From the NCBI RefSeq assembly GCF_003464595.1, contig NZ_QRZF01000016.1, forward strand, positions 62,001 to 126,000: a stretch of DNA of 64,000 nucleotides, given 5' to 3'. Below, piece after piece: positions 28,710-38,873 of this stretch. Source of the DNA: Bacteroides intestinalis. Its GTDB lineage: Bacteria; Bacteroidota; Bacteroidia; Bacteroidales; Bacteroidaceae. The first letter of the stretch is position 1. Each line of letters starts with the position of its first letter. Below the pieces are notes generated by a model, which had not been told where the DNA came from, did no database searches, and worked only from the letters and a program-made list of their open reading frames with translations. A program made the translations under genes and the position numbers.

Positions 28710-28931
28710 TTATTTTTTAGAAGCCGGCTCTTCTATATCATCCTTTGCCTTGTTTATTTCTTCTTTCGCCTCATTCACACCGTCCTTGAAGCTCTTCACG
28801 CCTTTACCTAATCCCTTCATCAATTCGGGTATCTTCTTACCACCGAACAACAACAGGATTAGCAAAGCAATAATAACCCATTCGGAACCGCTGGGCAGAA
28901 AGCCTAATAAAAGTAAGTTTGTCATATTCAT
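28710..28931 (-). CDS. tatA: Twin-arginine translocase subunit TatA/E
   Basis: This 73-residue protein has one N-terminal membrane segment ([16 protein letters not shown]), the conserved [16 protein letters not shown] hinge and amphipathic helix, and a charged tail. It forms the export pore with TatC. A -7 box TATATTTG at 28957-28950 on the minus strand precedes the ATG by about 19 bases. No separate TatB is seen nearby. Confidence 0.95.
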   Translation of the reverse strand: MNMTNLLLLGFLPSGSEWVIIALLILLLFGGKKIPELMKGLGKGVKSFKDGVNEAKEEINKAKDDIEEPASKK

Positions 28932-28949
28932 AGTTTTTTAAATTTGTTG

Positions 28950-28957
28950 CAAATATA
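28950..28957 (-). promoter_or_regulatory. -7 box for tatA
   Basis: TATATTTG on the minus strand matches TAnnTTTG just upstream of tatA. Confidence 0.6.
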
Positions 28958-29025
28958 ATAGTTTCACTACAGATTACACGCTTTTACATGGATTAAAATG
29001 AAAAGAATAAAGGTAAAACCGAATA

Positions 29026-31554
29026 TCAGTCCTGATAATAAACCCTCTTCACCCGTGTAGAAACGCTTGTCAATACTTCGTAAGGAATGGTTTCAAGTAT
29101 ATCGGAAAGCACCGTAATGGGCAGATGATCGCCAAATATCTCTACTGTATCCCCTTCTTTACATTCAATATCCGTAACGTCTATCATGCAGACATCCATG
29201 CAGATATTACCGACATAAGGTGCACGTTGCCCATTCACCAGACAATATGCATGACCATTGCCTAAGTGACGGTTTAGTCCGTCGGCATATCCGATAGGCA
29301 GTGCAGCAATACGTGAATCACGTGTCAGATGTCCCTTGCGACTATATCCAACCGTATCTTCTTCGGGCACCTCCCGTATTTGCAGGATGGTAGTTTTCAG
29401 TGTACTTACATTATTTATAATAGTATTATCGATCGGACTGATACCATACAAACCGATGCCCAGACGTACCATATCGAACTGTGCTCCGGGGAAACGCTCA
29501 ATACCTGCCGAGTTGCAGATGTGACGGAGTATTTTATGCGGAAATGCTGCTTGCAACTGCATAGAGGCAGCTTCAAACATTTCTATTTGTCCGCGCGTAA
29601 ATGCATCAAACTGAGATGCATCGCTGCCTACAAGATGAGAGAATACAGACCGTGCAATAACTGCATTCTGACTCTTCAACCGTTCTATAAGTCGTGGCAT
29701 ATCCTCGGGAGCAAAGCCCAGACGATGCATACCCGTATCCAGTTTTATATGAATAGGGAAGTTGGTAATGCCTTCTTTTTCCGCCTCCTTAATCAGTGCA
29801 TCCAGCAAATGGAAGCTGTACACTTCCGGCTCCAGCTTATAGTCGAACATGGTCTTGAAGGCCGTCATCTCCGGATTCATAATGATAATGCTCGCCGTAA
29901 TGCCTGCTTTGCGCAGTTCGGAACCTTCGTCGGCCACAGCCACAGCCAGATAATCGACATGGTGTTCCTGTAGCGTCTTGGCAATCTCATACGAACCTGC
30001 ACCATACGCAGACGCTTTCACCATGCAGACCATCTTGGTTTCCGGCTTCAGTTTACTACGATAATAATTCAGATTGGCTATCATGGCTCCGAGATTCACT
30101 TCAAGAATCGTTTCGTGTACCTTCTTCTCCAGTTCTTCCGTCAAAGCATCAAAGCCAAACTGACGGGCACCTTTTATTAATATAATTTCATTTTCCAACC
30201 GTAGCTCACCACGGGAAATAGCACGCAACAATGCTTCCGTATTAGGATAGAAAGCCTTTTCAATATCAAAACGTGCAGCACACGAGGCAATCTCATTTCC
30301 AACACCGATGATGCGCTCAATGCCACGACTATTAATCAACTGCGATACCTTCCGGTAAAGCGTCGGTGCATTCTGCCCCGTTTCCAGTATATCAGAAAGA
30401 ATGAGTGTACGCTTCAACCCATTGCTTTGCGAGCGACGGTAAAGGAAATCGAGCGCAATATCCAATGAAGCGAGATCACTGTTATAACTATCATTAATCA
30501 ATAAGCAACCGTTTTTGCCCTCCTTTACCTCCAGGCGCATAGCCACCGGTTCCAGTGTTGTCATGCGCTCCGTAATTTTTTCGGCGGGAAGCATCAGGTA
30601 AAGACAAGCAGCCAAACAATTCAACGAGTTTTCAATAGAAGCATCATCAATGAAAGGTAGCATAAAAGTATTGTCCATTTCCAGGTAACGGTAAGAGATG
30701 ACGGTACAATCTTCTTTCTTCTCCACCTTACTTATAAACAGAGGACGCTCCATATCTCTCCGGCTCCATGCTATTTCACGGGCACTGAGCATGGACTTGG
30801 CCACACAATTGCTGATAAATTCATCATCACCATTATAAATCACCACATCGCAGTTCTTAAACAGAGTCAGCTTCTCCATACATTTTTCTTGCAAAGAGAA
30901 GAAGTTTTCCTGATGAGCACCACCAATGTTAGTCAGTATGCCAATGGTTGGTTTGATAATATTCTGTAAGGCACGCATTTCCCCCATCTCCGAGATACCG
31001 GCTTCGAAGATAGCAAGCTCAGACTGTTCGTTCATCTGCCAGACAGACAGAGGCACTCCGATCTGAGAATTATAACTGCGAGGCGAACGGACAATTACCC
31101 GTTCGGGACTAAGCAACTGATGAAGCCACTCTTTCACAATAGTCTTTCCATTGCTGCCTGTGATGCCAATCACAGGAATCTGGAATTGCTCACGATGTTG
31201 CTCCGCCAATTTCTGCAAAGCTTTCAGCGGATTAGCAACTACTAAAAAGTTGAGTTGGGGTATGAGACTTGACTGCGCATCATCACGTTGTATAGAATCA
31301 TCTATAATCAATTGTCCATTTTCAATTGCCTTATAAGTTTCTTTGCTTACCACAAAATTGCGAACGCCACGTGAATATAAATCAGATATATAGCGGGCAC
31401 CGTCGTTGCGTTTGGTAGTTAAGGCAAAGAACAAAGTTTCTTCGGGGAAACTCAAGGAACGGCTATCGGTAAGTAACCAGTCTATAGTTGCCGGCGTGTC
31501 CCCCACACGTCGCGCACCAATGCGTTCGGCTATTGTTTCAATCGTATATGACAT
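29026..31554 (-). CDS. Bifunctional MurF ligase and alanine racemase
   Basis: This 842-residue fusion combines two steps of peptidoglycan precursor synthesis. Residues 1-480 are a Mur ligase (MurF): ATP loop GITGSNGKT at 130-138 and the central domain with NIGGAHQENF. Residues about 485-842 are a fold-type III alanine racemase: the PLP lysine is Lys513 in MVKASAYGAG, with HIKLDTGMHRLGF and GYSRKGHLTRDSRIAALPIGYADG later on. The racemase makes D-alanine and the ligase attaches D-Ala-D-Ala to the UDP-MurNAc tripeptide. This fusion is common in Bacteroidetes. Its start overlaps the GSCFA gene by 25 bases, indicating one transcript. Confidence 0.95.
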   Translation of the reverse strand: MSYTIETIAERIGARRVGDTPATIDWLLTDSRSLSFPEETLFFALTTKRNDGARYISDLYSRGVRNFVVSKETYKAIENGQLIIDDSIQRDDAQSSLIPQLNFLVVANPLKALQKLAEQHREQFQIPVIGITGSNGKTIVKEWLHQLLSPERVIVRSPRSYNSQIGVPLSVWQMNEQSELAIFEAGISEMGEMRALQNIIKPTIGILTNIGGAHQENFFSLQEKCMEKLTLFKNCDVVIYNGDDEFISNCVAKSMLSAREIAWSRRDMERPLFISKVEKKEDCTVISYRYLEMDNTFMLPFIDDASIENSLNCLAACLYLMLPAEKITERMTTLEPVAMRLEVKEGKNGCLLINDSYNSDLASLDIALDFLYRRSQSNGLKRTLILSDILETGQNAPTLYRKVSQLINSRGIERIIGVGNEIASCAARFDIEKAFYPNTEALLRAISRGELRLENEIILIKGARQFGFDALTEELEKKVHETILEVNLGAMIANLNYYRSKLKPETKMVCMVKASAYGAGSYEIAKTLQEHHVDYLAVAVADEGSELRKAGITASIIIMNPEMTAFKTMFDYKLEPEVYSFHLLDALIKEAEKEGITNFPIHIKLDTGMHRLGFAPEDMPRLIERLKSQNAVIARSVFSHLVGSDASQFDAFTRGQIEMFEAASMQLQAAFPHKILRHICNSAGIERFPGAQFDMVRLGIGLYGISPIDNTIINNVSTLKTTILQIREVPEEDTVGYSRKGHLTRDSRIAALPIGYADGLNRHLGNGHAYCLVNGQRAPYVGNICMDVCMIDVTDIECKEGDTVEIFGDHLPITVLSDILETIPYEVLTSVSTRVKRVYYQD

Positions 31555-32519
31555 ATTTCTTTCTCGTTTTGGAAATCTAAGTACGGGTATTTTTGGTTAA
31601 GTCGATCTATTTTTAACACAATTTGTCCTAAAAAACGCTTATACTCCTCTGACTCCGGATGGAAAGGCTTATGAGATAGCGCTTTATTGATATTTTCACT
31701 TTCCTGCATAATCTCTAACGCATCTGCCGAGAAGCAAGTCTGCACAAACTTCTCCCATACGTAGCGTACCGCCTGGGGGGACGGATGCATCATATCGTCA
31801 GCATAAAAACGATAGTCGCGAAGCTCGTCGAGCAAGAGTTCGTAAGCCGGAAAATAAGAGACATGTTCGGGAAAAGAAGCCTGCAATTGGTCGATGGCAA
31901 GCAAAAGCGTGGCTTTGCTCAATTGATTGGCATGCATTCCATCGCGTATGTGCCGTATAGGGCTGACGGTAAGAATCACTTTCAACTTCGGGTTCCGGGC
32001 AATCAGACCGGAGAAAAGGGAAGTATAGTCGGATACAATCTCCTGCACACTGAGTCGGCGACGAATAAAGACAGATTCCGGCTGCTTGTGGCAGTTTGCA
32101 ACAACATGCCCCGTAGTCTTCTGTTCGTACACCCAGGATGTACCAAAAGTCAACATCAGACAATCCAGTTGATGAACGCATTCGTGTGCCGCCAACAAGC
32201 GGGCATTGATGCGCTGCAAAGTTTCCTCCATTGAAGGTGAAGAAAAATCTCCATGATGCATGGGGCTATGCCAGCATTCGCGGAAGAAAAACAAATTTTC
32301 TTCCTTATATACCTTACCTGCCACCACCTCACGCAAGGCAGCCGAAATGGACAAGGGATTATAGAGAACACCAAAAGGATTTATATCCGGATGAAATTTA
32401 GCATCCGCGAGTAAGCTCCCCATGTTGGTAGCAAAACAAGACCCCATCAACAGGAGACTATCTGCCTGTACAAGAGGTGGCAAACCGGAAGGCAACTCAA
32501 CGGGAGTAAAGAAATCCAT
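31530..32519 (-). CDS. GSCFA domain protein (SGNH-hydrolase-like)
   Basis: This 329-residue cytoplasmic protein carries the motif MGSCFATNMG (residues 26-35) that names the GSCFA family, and further blocks LTFGTSWVY, VSPIRHIRDGMHANQLSKA and YFPAYELLLDELRDYRFYADDMMHPS. The layout resembles an SGNH/GDSL hydrolase with the DxxH motif near DDMMHPS. The biochemical role is unknown; the link to murF-alr by a 25-base overlap suggests a cell-envelope role, which is inference. Confidence 0.85.
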   Translation of the reverse strand: MDFFTPVELPSGLPPLVQADSLLLMGSCFATNMGSLLADAKFHPDINPFGVLYNPLSISAALREVVAGKVYKEENLFFFRECWHSPMHHGDFSSPSMEETLQRINARLLAAHECVHQLDCLMLTFGTSWVYEQKTTGHVVANCHKQPESVFIRRRLSVQEIVSDYTSLFSGLIARNPKLKVILTVSPIRHIRDGMHANQLSKATLLLAIDQLQASFPEHVSYFPAYELLLDELRDYRFYADDMMHPSPQAVRYVWEKFVQTCFSADALEIMQESENINKALSHKPFHPESEEYKRFLGQIVLKIDRLNQKYPYLDFQNEKEICHIRLKQ

Positions 32520-32539
32520 AGATTATGAAAATTAGTATT

Positions 32540-33262
32540 CTACATCATCATGTTCTTCCTGATCGAGAACTTCACAATTGCCATTGCCTGGATAGCTGCA
32601 AACGGCACATCCATCGGTTCATGATGCGGATTATAGCTCACCAGCTTGATGCAACCGTCTATTTCCGAACGGTTCACATATTTCACCGCCAAATATTCGT
32701 CTCCATCGATATTGAACGAAATCAGGTACATCTCACCATAAATGACATTGCTAAAGCTACTGATTTCTTTAAAGCCTACGATATCTCCTGATTTCAGAAT
32801 AGGGTACATACTATCTCCACTGATATAGAGGGCGCCATCACACAAGGGAATGCTGGGAATCTGTATCTTACCTACTATATATTGACGTTTGTTGGCAAGC
32901 AGTGTTTTTAGATTGGCAGCAGCAGTGATGTCATAAAGCGCTACGCTACGGTCGCCCACCGGATCGGGTGTTTTGGGATTGTGGATTATCTCTACTTCTC
33001 CCCTTGCGTACTCACTATTGCATAATTTTGCCTGATGTACAGGACTTCCTTTTCCCAGCAATAACCAGTTGTAGTCTACGTCTTTCATTTTGCTCAACAA
33101 CAACGGAAAGTCAGTACTGTTACGCGCAATCCAGTTGCTAAGTGTGGAACGCGAAACGCCCAGGTAAGCGGCCAGATCAGCATCAGTCTTAAAGTTCAGT
33201 ACACGTTTGGCGCGCTTCACTATGTCCGCTACGCTAAATAAGGAATCTTTTTCTTTCTCCAT
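32540..33262 (-). CDS. CI-type transcriptional regulator with S24 peptidase domain
   Basis: Start ATG 33262 (MEKEKDSLFSV) gives 240 residues; an in-frame start at 33313 adds 17 residues with no better leader. Residues about 10-70 are a Bac_CI_repr helix-turn-helix (DADLAAYLGVSRSTLSNW). Residues about 125-235 are a LexA/CI-like S24 domain with Ser151 (GDSMYPIL) and Lys194 (LAVKYV), the self-cleavage dyad. No obvious Ala-Gly or Cys-Gly cleavage site is seen in the hinge. It is 20 bases upstream of the GSCFA gene and likely co-transcribed with it and murF-alr. The palindromic array at 33593 could be its operator. The family is often phage-derived, but no phage genes surround it. Confidence 0.85.
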   Translation of the reverse strand: MEKEKDSLFSVADIVKRAKRVLNFKTDADLAAYLGVSRSTLSNWIARNSTDFPLLLSKMKDVDYNWLLLGKGSPVHQAKLCNSEYARGEVEIIHNPKTPDPVGDRSVALYDITAAANLKTLLANKRQYIVGKIQIPSIPLCDGALYISGDSMYPILKSGDIVGFKEISSFSNVIYGEMYLISFNIDGDEYLAVKYVNRSEIDGCIKLVSYNPHHEPMDVPFAAIQAMAIVKFSIRKNMMM

Positions 33263-33387
33263 TTGATTTGTGCTAATTAAGTTCCAATGCATTTCTTGTT
33301 CATAGATGCACACTTCTGCATTTCGTAAAACGCCTAAACTGAGGCTGATTGTTTTCTATACGAAAACCAAGCGATGCATTGCAGCAA

Positions 33388-33419
33388 CAAAAGTAATCAA
33401 TTTGTTTTAAAGAGACAAA
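33388..33419 (-). promoter_or_regulatory. Promoter of the CI-type regulator operon
   Basis: On the minus strand TTTG (33419-33416) and TACTTTTG (33395-33388) are 20 bases apart, an excellent fit to the Bacteroides TTTG-N19-21-TAnnTTTG promoter. It would give a leader of about 120 nt before ATG 33262. The leader has several ATGCA words that might be regulator sites. Confidence 0.75.
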
Positions 33420-33592
33420 CAAAAAGCAAAGATAACCCATCCTCTAATCAAAGAATAGATAAGATGCGTTGATAAATCAATTCATAACCCATCCCATTAA
33501 GCACAATGATGTTTTAACAATTTGTCAAGTTTTATCAATAGCAGTAAGACACTTTGCAACTTTTTGATTATCAACATGATATTCCGGATCGT

Positions 33593-33672
33593 ATTCAGTA
33601 TACGACTGAGCCCTATTCAGTATACGACTGAATGGCATTCAGTATACGACTGAATTAGGTTCAGTATGCTAC
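33593..33672. repeat. 22-bp-periodic palindromic array (ATTCAGT/ACTGAAT)
   Basis: Units starting at 33593, 33615 and 33637 are each ATTCAGTATACGACTGAAT or one base different, an inverted repeat with 7-bp arms, repeated every 22 bases; a partial fourth copy starts at 33660. The array lies in the 702-base gap between the divergent regulator and dxs, about 175 bases upstream of the regulator promoter. The rest of the gap (33673-33930) shows only a fragment of the CTTGTAGCTTGTA repeat word near 33797. Confidence 0.85.
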
Positions 33673-33932
33673 TTTTCCTTAAACATTTGCTATTTGTAAA
33701 TAATATGTAATGTTATTCTGTTCTTGTTTTAGTTCATTACTTTTCCGTTTTAAATTAACTACAAGCAATAAGCGCCTTTCGGAAAATAACGCAGCCACTT
33801 GTAGCTTGTAACCCGTAGCTCGCAACTTTTCCGTTATTAAAATATAAGGTGAAATACAGATGCACGAAGGTTAAAGAAGCAAGGATTCGCATTTTTTCCC
33901 CGAAAAGGAAATGACCTTCCGTTTTCTTTTAC

Positions 33933-33940
33933 TAATTTTG
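33933..33940 (+). promoter_or_regulatory. -7 box for dxs
   Basis: TAATTTTG matches TAnnTTTG and lies 25 bases before ATG 33965. Because it is downstream of the alternative ATG at 33911, it fixes the start at 33965. Confidence 0.6.
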
Positions 33941-33964
33941 CAGTTTGTAATCCTCAGAACAGAG

Positions 33965-35869
33965 ATGAAGACAGAGACAGCATCATATAACTTGCTAAAT
34001 TCTATTTCTGACCCGGAAGACCTGCGCAAACTGAGTGTTGAGCAACTTCCGGAAATCTGCAAAGAATTGCGGCAGGACATTATAAAAGAAGTTTCGTGTA
34101 ACCCGGGACACTTTGCAGCCAGTCTGGGGACGGTAGAATTGACCGTCGCCCTGCATTATGTGTTCAATACCCCCTACGACCGTATTGTGTGGGACGTGGG
34201 CCATCAAGCGTATGGTCATAAGATACTGACCGGACGCCGGGAAACATTCTCCACAAACAGGAAATTCAAAGGCATTCGTCCTTTCCCTTCTCCCGATGAA
34301 AGCGATTATGATACTTTCACCTGCGGACATGCGTCTAATTCCATTTCAGCAGCACTCGGCATGGCCGTAGCAGCAGAAGAAAAAGGAGAAAAAGATCGCC
34401 ATGTGGTTGCTGTTATAGGCGACGGCAGCATGAGTGGAGGACTGGCTTTTGAAGGGTTGAATAACGCCTCGGCAAGTTCCAACAATCTTCTCATTATCCT
34501 CAATGATAATGACATGGCCATCGACCGCAGCGTAGGTGGTATGAAGCAATACTTATTCAACCTGACAACCTCGAACCGCTATAACCAACTGCGTTTCAGA
34601 ATATCCAAAATGTTATTCAAAGTGGGCATTCTCAATGAAGACCGCCGGAAAGCACTCATCCGTTTCGGTAATAGTCTGAAATCGATGGCTGCCCAACAAC
34701 AGAACATCTTCGAGGGAATGAATATCCGTTATTTCGGTCCCATCAACGGGCATGATGTGAAAAATATCGCCCGTATCCTGCGGGATATCAAAGACATGAA
34801 AGGACCGAAAATCCTACATTTACATACGGTCAAAGGAAAAGGATTTGAACCGGCAGAAAAGGCACCGGGTATCTGGCACGCACCGGGTAAGTTTGATCCT
34901 GAAACCGGCGAACGCTTTACGGCAGACACTCACAACCTGCCCCCACTCTATCAGGATGTGTTCGGTGAAACCCTTGTGGAACTTGCCGGACAGAACCCAC
35001 GCATTGTCGGTGTCACTCCCGCCATGCCTACAGGATGCTCCATGAACATGCTGATGCAGGCAATGCCCGACCGTGCCTTCGACGTAGGAATTGCCGAAGG
35101 ACATGCTGCCACCTTCTCAGGAGGTATGGCCAAAGAAGGAATGCAACCGTTCTGTAACATCTATTCCTCATTTATGCAACGTGCCTATGACAACGTCATT
35201 CACGACATAGCCATACTCAAATTACCCGTTGTACTTTGCCTGGATCGTGCCGGACTGGTAGGCGAAGACGGCCCAACGCACCACGGTGTGTTCGACTTAG
35301 CTTATTTCCGCCCCATTCCCAATCTAACTATATCATCACCCATGAACGAGCATGAACTGCGTCACCTCATGTACACGGCACAGTTGCCGGATAAAGGACC
35401 GTTCGTCATCCGCTATCCTCGCGGACGCGGTGTGCTGATAGACTGGAAATGCCCATTGGAAGAAATACCCGTCGGCAAGGGACGCAAACTAAAGGATGGC
35501 AAAGACCTTGCTATACTCACACTTGGTCCGATAGGCAATATCGCCGCAAAAGCCATCGAACGGGCAGAAAAAGAAAAAGACATTTCAATAGCACATTATG
35601 ATCTGCGTTTCCTTAAGCCACTGGACGAGGAAATGCTGCATGAAATAGGACACTCATTTTCCCGCATCATCACCATTGAAGATGGCATACGGAAAGGCGG
35701 CATGGGTAGTGCCGTCCTGGAATTTATGGCCGACAATGGATATACCCCACACGTACAACGCATAGGTGTGCCGGATACGTTTATAGAACATGGAACAGTA
35801 CAAGAGTTGTATCACTTGTGTGGTATGGATGAAAAAGGGATATTAGAAAGTATAATAAGAGAGCGATGA
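33965..35869 (+). CDS. dxs: 1-deoxy-D-xylulose-5-phosphate synthase
   Basis: This 634-residue thiamine-diphosphate enzyme condenses pyruvate and glyceraldehyde 3-phosphate in the first step of the MEP isoprenoid pathway. Visible features are [20 protein letters not shown] and [16 protein letters not shown] near the N-terminus, the ThDP motif GDGSMSGG followed by [23 protein letters not shown] in the pyrimidine-binding domain and a transketolase C-domain. Length is normal for the family. It overlaps trkA by 4 bases (ATGA), so the two are translationally coupled. Confidence 0.97.
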   Translation: MKTETASYNLLNSISDPEDLRKLSVEQLPEICKELRQDIIKEVSCNPGHFAASLGTVELTVALHYVFNTPYDRIVWDVGHQAYGHKILTGRRETFSTNRKFKGIRPFPSPDESDYDTFTCGHASNSISAALGMAVAAEEKGEKDRHVVAVIGDGSMSGGLAFEGLNNASASSNNLLIILNDNDMAIDRSVGGMKQYLFNLTTSNRYNQLRFRISKMLFKVGILNEDRRKALIRFGNSLKSMAAQQQNIFEGMNIRYFGPINGHDVKNIARILRDIKDMKGPKILHLHTVKGKGFEPAEKAPGIWHAPGKFDPETGERFTADTHNLPPLYQDVFGETLVELAGQNPRIVGVTPAMPTGCSMNMLMQAMPDRAFDVGIAEGHAATFSGGMAKEGMQPFCNIYSSFMQRAYDNVIHDIAILKLPVVLCLDRAGLVGEDGPTHHGVFDLAYFRPIPNLTISSPMNEHELRHLMYTAQLPDKGPFVIRYPRGRGVLIDWKCPLEEIPVGKGRKLKDGKDLAILTLGPIGNIAAKAIERAEKEKDISIAHYDLRFLKPLDEEMLHEIGHSFSRIITIEDGIRKGGMGSAVLEFMADNGYTPHVQRIGVPDTFIEHGTVQELYHLCGMDEKGILESIIRER

Positions 35870-37206
35870 AAATTATTATTGCCGGTGCCGGCGCAGTAGG
35901 CACACACTTGGCAAAATTGTTGTCCCGCGAAAAGCAGGACATCATATTGATGGACGACAATGAGGAAAGGTTGAGCACACTCAGTTCCAACTTTGACTTG
36001 ATGACGGTCACGGCTTCACCTACTTCCATTCAAGGGTTGAAAGAAGTGGGGGCTAAAGAGGCAGATCTCTTTATAGCCGTCACTCCCGACGAGAGCCGTA
36101 ACATGACTGCATGTATGTTGGCTACCAACCTCGGTGCTAAAAAGACTGTTGCCCGCATTGATAATTACGAATACCTTCTGCCAAAAAATAAGGAGTTCTT
36201 CAAGAAGCTGGGTGTCGATTCACTGATTTACCCGGAAATGCTTGCAGCAAAAGAAATCGTATCCTCCATACGTATGAGTTGGGTACGCCAATGGTGGGAG
36301 TTTTGTGGCGGGTCTTTGATACTGATCGGTACCAAAATGCGTGAGAAAGCGGAAATACTGGATATTCCTCTCCACCAACTCGCCGGGACGGATAAACCCT
36401 ATCATGTAGTAGCCATCAAACGCGGCAACGAGACACTTATTCCGCGTGGTGACGATGTAATTAAACTACATGATATTGTTTATTTCACCACCACCCGTAA
36501 ATATGTACCCTATATACGCAAGATAGCCGGTAAGGAAGATTATGCCGATGTACGCAACGTAATGATCATGGGTGGAAGCCGCATTGCCGTACGAACCGCA
36601 CAATATGTACCCGACTATATGCAGGTAAAGATCATAGACAACGATCTGAACCGTTGCAACCGCCTGACGGAGATTCTCGATGATAAAGTCATGATTATCA
36701 ATGGTGATGGTCGTGATATGGACTTACTGATTGAAGAAGGTCTGAAGAATACGGAAGCTTTCGTAGCACTGACGGACAACTCGGAAACGAATATTCTCTC
36801 CTGCCTTGCAGCCAAACGTATGGGCGTCAGCAAAACAGTGGCAGAAGTAGAAAATATAGATTATATAGGCATGGCAGAAAGCCTCGATATCGGTACAGTG
36901 ATCAACAAGAAGATGATCACCGCCAGCCACATTTATCAAATGATGCTGGATGCTGATGTCAGCAATGTGAAATGTCTTACTTTTGCCAATGCCGATGTTG
37001 CGGAATTCACCGTGAAGGCCGATTCTAAAATCACCAAACATCAAGTTAAAGACCTCGGTTTACCAAAGGGAGCTACCATCGGCGGATTAATCCGCCAAGG
37101 TGAAGGTGTGGTAGTAACCGGTAATACCCAGATAATACCGGGCGACCACGTAGTAGTGTTCTGCCTGAATATGATGATTAAAAAGATTGAGAAATTCTTT
37201 AATTAA
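35866..37206 (+). CDS. trkA: Trk potassium uptake regulatory subunit TrkA
   Basis: This 446-residue cytoplasmic protein has two NAD-binding TrkA-N domains ([16 protein letters not shown] at residues 3-18 and [17 protein letters not shown] near 228), each followed by a TrkA-C domain. It gates the TrkH channel in response to nucleotide binding. It overlaps the dxs stop by 4 bases and is followed by trkH. Its stop codon lies inside the left arm of a large inverted repeat. Confidence 0.95.
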   Translation: MKIIIAGAGAVGTHLAKLLSREKQDIILMDDNEERLSTLSSNFDLMTVTASPTSIQGLKEVGAKEADLFIAVTPDESRNMTACMLATNLGAKKTVARIDNYEYLLPKNKEFFKKLGVDSLIYPEMLAAKEIVSSIRMSWVRQWWEFCGGSLILIGTKMREKAEILDIPLHQLAGTDKPYHVVAIKRGNETLIPRGDDVIKLHDIVYFTTTRKYVPYIRKIAGKEDYADVRNVMIMGGSRIAVRTAQYVPDYMQVKIIDNDLNRCNRLTEILDDKVMIINGDGRDMDLLIEEGLKNTEAFVALTDNSETNILSCLAAKRMGVSKTVAEVENIDYIGMAESLDIGTVINKKMITASHIYQMMLDADVSNVKCLTFANADVAEFTVKADSKITKHQVKDLGLPKGATIGGLIRQGEGVVVTGNTQIIPGDHVVVFCLNMMIKKIEKFFN

Positions 37207-37317
37207 TTATGAATGATAAATTATGAATGATGAATTAGCTGCGCCACACGCTTTGCTACAAAGTCCGTTCATAATTCATAATTCATAATCTATAATTCAT
37301 AATTCATAATTTAATTA
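37203..37317. repeat. Inverted repeat of TTATGAATGA-type units filling the trkA-trkH gap
   Basis: The left arm (37203-37236) reiterates ATTATGAATGAT words and the right arm (37269-37317) reiterates ATAATTCATAATTC; the two are complementary over about 28 bases. The loop between (37237-37268) is GC-rich. The element includes the trkA stop codon and ends one base before the trkH GTG. Confidence 0.8.
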
Positions 37318-37318
37318 C

Positions 37319-38770
37319 GTGATTAATTTCAAGACAGTCATACGGATTATTGGTATTCTCTTGTTGCTTGAAACAGTGATGCTGCTTGCCTGTTCCGGTG
37401 TTTCGTTCTATTATCAGGACGAAGCATTGGTGGATTTCTGGGTATCGGCAGGTATCACGGCAGGCGCGGGATTACTTCTGGCAGCCATGGGCAAGGGAGG
37501 AGATCGCCAACTGACACGCAGGGACGGATATGTACTCGTCAGCTTTGCGTGGATAGCATTTTCACTTTTCGGCATGCTGCCATTTTATATCAGCGGATAT
37601 ATACCGAGCATCACCAACGCTTTCTTTGAAACAATGTCCGGCTTTAGCAGTACGGGTGCTACCATATTGGATGACATAGAGTCATTGCCCCACGGACTCC
37701 TCTTCTGGCGCAGTATGACCCAATGGATAGGCGGTTTGGGGATTATCATGTTTACCATTGCCATCCTTCCGATATTCGGTGTCAGTGGTTTGCAGGTATT
37801 TGCAGCCGAAGCCAGCGGACCGACACACGATAAAGTACATCCGCGTATAGGCATTACCGCCAAATGGATTTGGAGTATCTATGCAGGTATTACTGGTATT
37901 CTCGTTGTTTTACTGATGATGGGCGGAATGGATTGGTTCGACAGTGTTTGTCATGCATTTGCCACTACCGGCACAGGTGGTTTCTCAACCAAACAAGCCA
38001 GTGTAGCCTACTATCAATCTCCCTATATTGAATATGTAATATCCATCTTCATGTTTATATCCGGCATCAACTTTACATTGTTGCTGCTCTTCGTCAACCG
38101 GAAATTCAAGAAAGTTATCCACGATGCCGAGTTGAAATGGTATTTCTGGTCAGTTATAATATTCACCGGTTTAATTACAGTCATACTTTACTATTCCAAT
38201 TCAATAGGAATGGAAGATGCCTTCCGTAAATCACTGTTCCAGGTTATCTCGCTGCACACCTCTACCGGGTTTGCCACAGATGACTACATGTTATGGCCTG
38301 CCGTAACATGGGGATTGCTAACCATTGTCATGCTGATGGGTGCCTGTGCAGGAAGCACGACAGGTGGTCTCAAATGTATCCGCATGGTTATTCTCGGCAA
38401 AGTAGCGCGTAATGAATTCAAACATATTCTCCATCCGAATGCAGTGTTACCGGTCAGGATTAACAAGCAGGTTATTTCACCCTCCGTACAATCTACCGTA
38501 CTGGCATTCTGTTTTATATATGCAGTTATCATTATCATCAGTGTACTGATTATGATGGGACTGGGTATCGGTTTTGTAGAATCTGTGGGTTGCGTAGTTT
38601 CCAGTATCGGTAATATGGGTCCCGGATTGGGTGAAACAGGCCCTGCCTTTTCATGGAATGCATTGCCTGATGTAGCAAAGTGGTTATTATCTTTCCTCAT
38701 GCTTCTGGGGCGTCTGGAATTATTCACCGTATTGCTGCTTTTTACCCCGGAATTCTGGAGAAGAAGTTGA
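37319..38770 (+). CDS. trkH: Trk potassium channel subunit TrkH
   Basis: This 483-residue inner-membrane protein starts at GTG 37319; no closer ATG gives a full first membrane helix. It has the TrkH/KtrB repeats with selectivity filter-like segments FSSTGATI, ATTGTGGFST, STGFATDDY and SSIGNMGPGLG. With TrkA it takes up potassium. Normal family length. Confidence 0.94.
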   Translation: MINFKTVIRIIGILLLLETVMLLACSGVSFYYQDEALVDFWVSAGITAGAGLLLAAMGKGGDRQLTRRDGYVLVSFAWIAFSLFGMLPFYISGYIPSITNAFFETMSGFSSTGATILDDIESLPHGLLFWRSMTQWIGGLGIIMFTIAILPIFGVSGLQVFAAEASGPTHDKVHPRIGITAKWIWSIYAGITGILVVLLMMGGMDWFDSVCHAFATTGTGGFSTKQASVAYYQSPYIEYVISIFMFISGINFTLLLLFVNRKFKKVIHDAELKWYFWSVIIFTGLITVILYYSNSIGMEDAFRKSLFQVISLHTSTGFATDDYMLWPAVTWGLLTIVMLMGACAGSTTGGLKCIRMVILGKVARNEFKHILHPNAVLPVRINKQVISPSVQSTVLAFCFIYAVIIIISVLIMMGLGIGFVESVGCVVSSIGNMGPGLGETGPAFSWNALPDVAKWLLSFLMLLGRLELFTVLLLFTPEFWRRS

Positions 38771-38841
38771 TATAAGGCAAAAAAGTGCTAAAAATAAAGT
38801 ACTTTGCCATCTCTATATAACAAAATAGCCAATATTTGTTA

Positions 38842-38849
38842 TACATTTG
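38842..38849 (+). promoter_or_regulatory. -7 box for the small secreted protein gene
   Basis: TACATTTG matches TAnnTTTG and is 24 bases before ATG 38874. It overlaps the longer alternative start at 38847, arguing against it. Confidence 0.6.
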
Positions 38850-38873
38850 CAGCCGAATGAAAAAAGTAGTTGT

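Noticed and set aside
32540..33262. Prophage remnant around the CI-type regulator
   Set aside because: No integrase, structural or other phage gene is adjacent; neighbours are conserved cell-wall and isoprenoid genes.
33593..33672. CRISPR-like appearance of the short regular arrays (also 19907, 57369)
   Set aside because: Units are 22 bases end to end, palindromic and contain no unique spacers of 30 bases or more; no cas gene is present.
33911..33964. ATG at 33911 as the dxs start
   Set aside because: The promoter -7 box lies downstream of it and the extra residues are not part of the family.
38771..38812. Terminator after trkH (GGCAAA with TTTGCC)
   Set aside because: Pairing is interrupted and no T tract follows; too weak to call.
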